NCBI GenBank assembly: GCA_023397675.1
Contig: JAEWTV010000045.1
Coordinates: 1 to 5,653 of the forward strand
Origin: Bacillota bacterium
Lineage (GTDB): Bacteria; Bacillota; Clostridia; Acetivibrionales; JANLFN01
Direction of reading: 5' to 3'
Length of the DNA stretch: 5,653 nucleotides
Part shown: positions 4,113 to 5,653 of the stretch, piece after piece
How positions within the stretch are numbered: position 1 is the first letter of the stretch
How the letters are laid out: every line of letters starts with the position of its first letter
Notes under the pieces: generated by a model
The model's input: the letters and a program-made list of their open reading frames with translations, nothing else
Database searches by the model: none
What the model was told of the DNA's origin: nothing
Translations under genes and position numbers: made by a program

Positions 4113-5653
4113 TCAACGAACTCCATGTCGGTACTCATTCGGAGTAACCCCGACAATTTGCTTGAAAATTTTAGAGAAGTATGCGAAGCTATCGTATCCC
4201 ACCCGCGACGCTATCGCATGGATGGGCATATCGCTCCCAAGCAGCAGTTCCTTCGCCGCGTCCATCCGCTTATTAATGATGTACGCGCCAATGGACTCCC
4301 CCATCGCGCGCTTGAACAGTCGCGAGATGTAGTCCTGGTTCAGGTACACCGACTTGGCCAGTTCGCCGCGGCTGATTTCGCGCAGGCAGTTGTCGTCGAT
4401 ATAGCTGATTAGCCGGTCCACCACGCCGCACTCGCGCCTGGGCGAGGGCTGCACGTGCAGCGCGGTGGTGGCGGACAAGTGGCGGATGTAAGCTGTCATA
4501 CCATCGGTGGAAGCGGCCGCCTGGGCGTACAGGCGCTCGTCCACCTCACCGCTGAATAACGCGCGCGCCTGCAGCCCGGCCTGTTCCAGGCGGGCGTAGA
4601 TCAATTGTGTCAAGTCCAGCCGCAGCATCCTCAGCGTTCGGGCGTTGACGGGCGACTTGCTCAGCTCATCCAGGTATGTCAGCGCCTCGCGCTCGAAACC
4701 GCCGAGATCGCCCGCATCCAGCGCCCGCTTGAGCGCCTCGGTGGGCGGGGTGCCTTCGACCGTGTCACGGCACTCCCAGTCCCGCAGGCGCAGCGGGGCA
4801 TCCTGAGCGCGTACGCAGTCGAGTAACATCGCCAGCAAATCCTGGGTTTCCTGGTATACCTCGTGGATAAGACACGCTTCGCCCAAGCCCAGCAACAGCT
4901 CGATTCCGAGCCATTCGCGCATCCCCTGCATGAAACGCGTCAGCGCGGATTCAGGCATGCCGCCCGAATCCAGCACCAGCGCCCACTCCCCCTCCGCTAG
5001 CGCCAGCGCGGCGAGTAGCGACTCCGGGCTTGGCAGCAGCAGCTCGCAGCGCTCGCGCAGGCCGCGCTCCATATCCGCAAGGCTCGCGCTGCACAGCGCC
5101 CCGGACCGATCCAGCGGCCGGATCAACACCGGCACGAACCGGCTCTTCACCGTATAGGGCAGAAGCCCCTTGCGAAGGCACGCCTGCACAGCGGCGGCGT
5201 CTCCATGAAACAGGCCGCCCAGCACCTGGCGCCAAAAATGCTCGATGACCTCGCCCCGGCTGCGCTCCCACCGGCCGCTGAGGTCGCGATGCAGGCTGGC
5301 CTCGCGCGTGAGCCGCGCGCGATCCAGCGCCCTGGACAGACCGCCCGTCAGCACCTCGTAGTCAACGGGCTTGAGGAAATACTCGACCGACTGCAGCGAG
5401 ATTGCGCGGCGGGCGTACTCAAAGTTGGCGTAGCTGGTTAGGAACACAGCCTGAATCTCCATGTCTCGCTCGCGCATCCACGCCAGCAGGTCCAGCCCGC
5501 TTTGCTGGGGCATCTCGATGTCGCACAGAAGCACGTCCACCTGGTACACGTCCATGACGCTCTTGGCCTGTTTGGCGCTGCCGGCGGTATACACCGTATT
5601 GATACCAAGCGCGGCCCAGTCCACATTCTTCTGAATGCTGCGCACCATGTGCG
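4113..5653 (-). CDS. YesN-type response regulator with AraC-family DNA-binding domain (partial, N-terminus outside window)
   Basis: This is a cytoplasmic transcription regulator of a two-component system. The visible part begins HMVRSIQKNVDWAALG; the first strand and the acidic pair that bind Mg2+ (usually LIVDDE, about ten residues) lie beyond the right edge. Counting from the first visible Met (5648), the receiver domain fills about residues 1-110, with the phosphate acceptor D43 in LLCDIEMP, the switch T71 in VFLTSYANFEYA, and K93 in YFLKPVD. Residues 110-400 form the poorly conserved middle region of YesN-like proteins, including the typical GLGEACLIHEVYQ stretch near 254-266. The AraC-type double helix-turn-helix runs from about 408 to the end, closing with YFSKIFKQIVGVTPNEYR. 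Such regulators commonly activate neighbouring sugar ABC importers, here probably the operon at 1-2638. The last ~28 codons are AT-richer than the rest. The partner kinase should lie to the right. Confidence 0.93.
   Translation of the reverse strand, partial: HMVRSIQKNVDWAALGINTVYTAGSAKQAKSVMDVYQVDVLLCDIEMPQQSGLDLLAWMRERDMEIQAVFLTSYANFEYARRAISLQSVEYFLKPVDYEVLTGGLSRALDRARLTREASLHRDLSGRWERSRGEVIEHFWRQVLGGLFHGDAAAVQACLRKGLLPYTVKSRFVPVLIRPLDRSGALCSASLADMERGLRERCELLLPSPESLLAALALAEGEWALVLDSGGMPESALTRFMQGMREWLGIELLLGLGEACLIHEVYQETQDLLAMLLDCVRAQDAPLRLRDWECRDTVEGTPPTEALKRALDAGDLGGFEREALTYLDELSKSPVNARTLRMLRLDLTQLIYARLEQAGLQARALFSGEVDERLYAQAAASTDGMTAYIRHLSATTALHVQPSPRRECGVVDRLISYIDDNCLREISRGELAKSVYLNQDYISRLFKRAMGESIGAYIINKRMDAAKELLLGSDMPIHAIASRVGYDSFAYFSKIFKQIVGVTPNEYRHGVR

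Noticed and set aside
4131..4137. TGAGTAC on the minus strand near the regulator's end, also present in the repeat at 2942-2961
   Set aside because: A seven-base match is expected by chance about once in a window of this size, and here it encodes conserved family residues (EYR). It is not evidence for paired attachment sites.
4102..4146. Plus-strand 14-codon frame (MYDINELHVGTHSE) with AGGAG upstream
   Set aside because: It is very short and mostly overlaps the regulator's 3' end on the opposite strand. A good ribosome binding site alone is not enough to call it.

Overview
The window looks like a chromosomal piece of a GC-rich (about 60%) Gram-positive-type bacterium, most likely from the Clostridia. 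The grounds are strong GGAGG ribosome binding sites, a YesN-like response regulator next to an ABC sugar importer that has no ATPase gene of its own in view, and an integrase of the kind common in Firmicutes. The solute-binding protein has a plain secretory signal without a lipobox cysteine. From general knowledge this recalls some uncultured gut lineages such as Christensenellales, but the assignment is only an inference.

Layout. Reading leftwards on the minus strand: the response regulator (4113-5653, its first residues beyond the right edge), then the binding protein (1310-2638), the MalF-type permease (343-1233) and the MalG-type permease (1-337, cut by the left edge). This is the usual order of a carbohydrate uptake locus controlled by a two-component system. 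The histidine kinase would be expected to the right of the window and the ATPase elsewhere in the genome. A hairpin lies between the binding-protein and permease genes, and the two permease genes are only 5 bp apart.

Between the regulator and the transport operon sits a plus-strand island of about 1 kb (roughly 2945-3996). It holds a tyrosine recombinase that keeps its whole catalytic domain but has lost its N-terminal part, followed by a small reading frame that looks broken by a one-base frameshift. The island is AT-richer towards its right end. It is flanked on the left by a compound direct repeat at the truncation point, and on the right by a possible two-way terminator and an AT-rich stretch that runs into the last ~28 codons of the regulator gene. 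The simplest reading is a degraded integrative element, or one end of one, lodged between a regulator and its target operon.

How the parts work together (inference): an extracellular sugar signal sensed by the unseen kinase would phosphorylate the regulator. The regulator would then bind through its AraC-type domain near the AT-rich promoter region at 2816-2870 and drive the binding protein and permeases. No RNA gene, CRISPR array or complete insertion sequence was seen.
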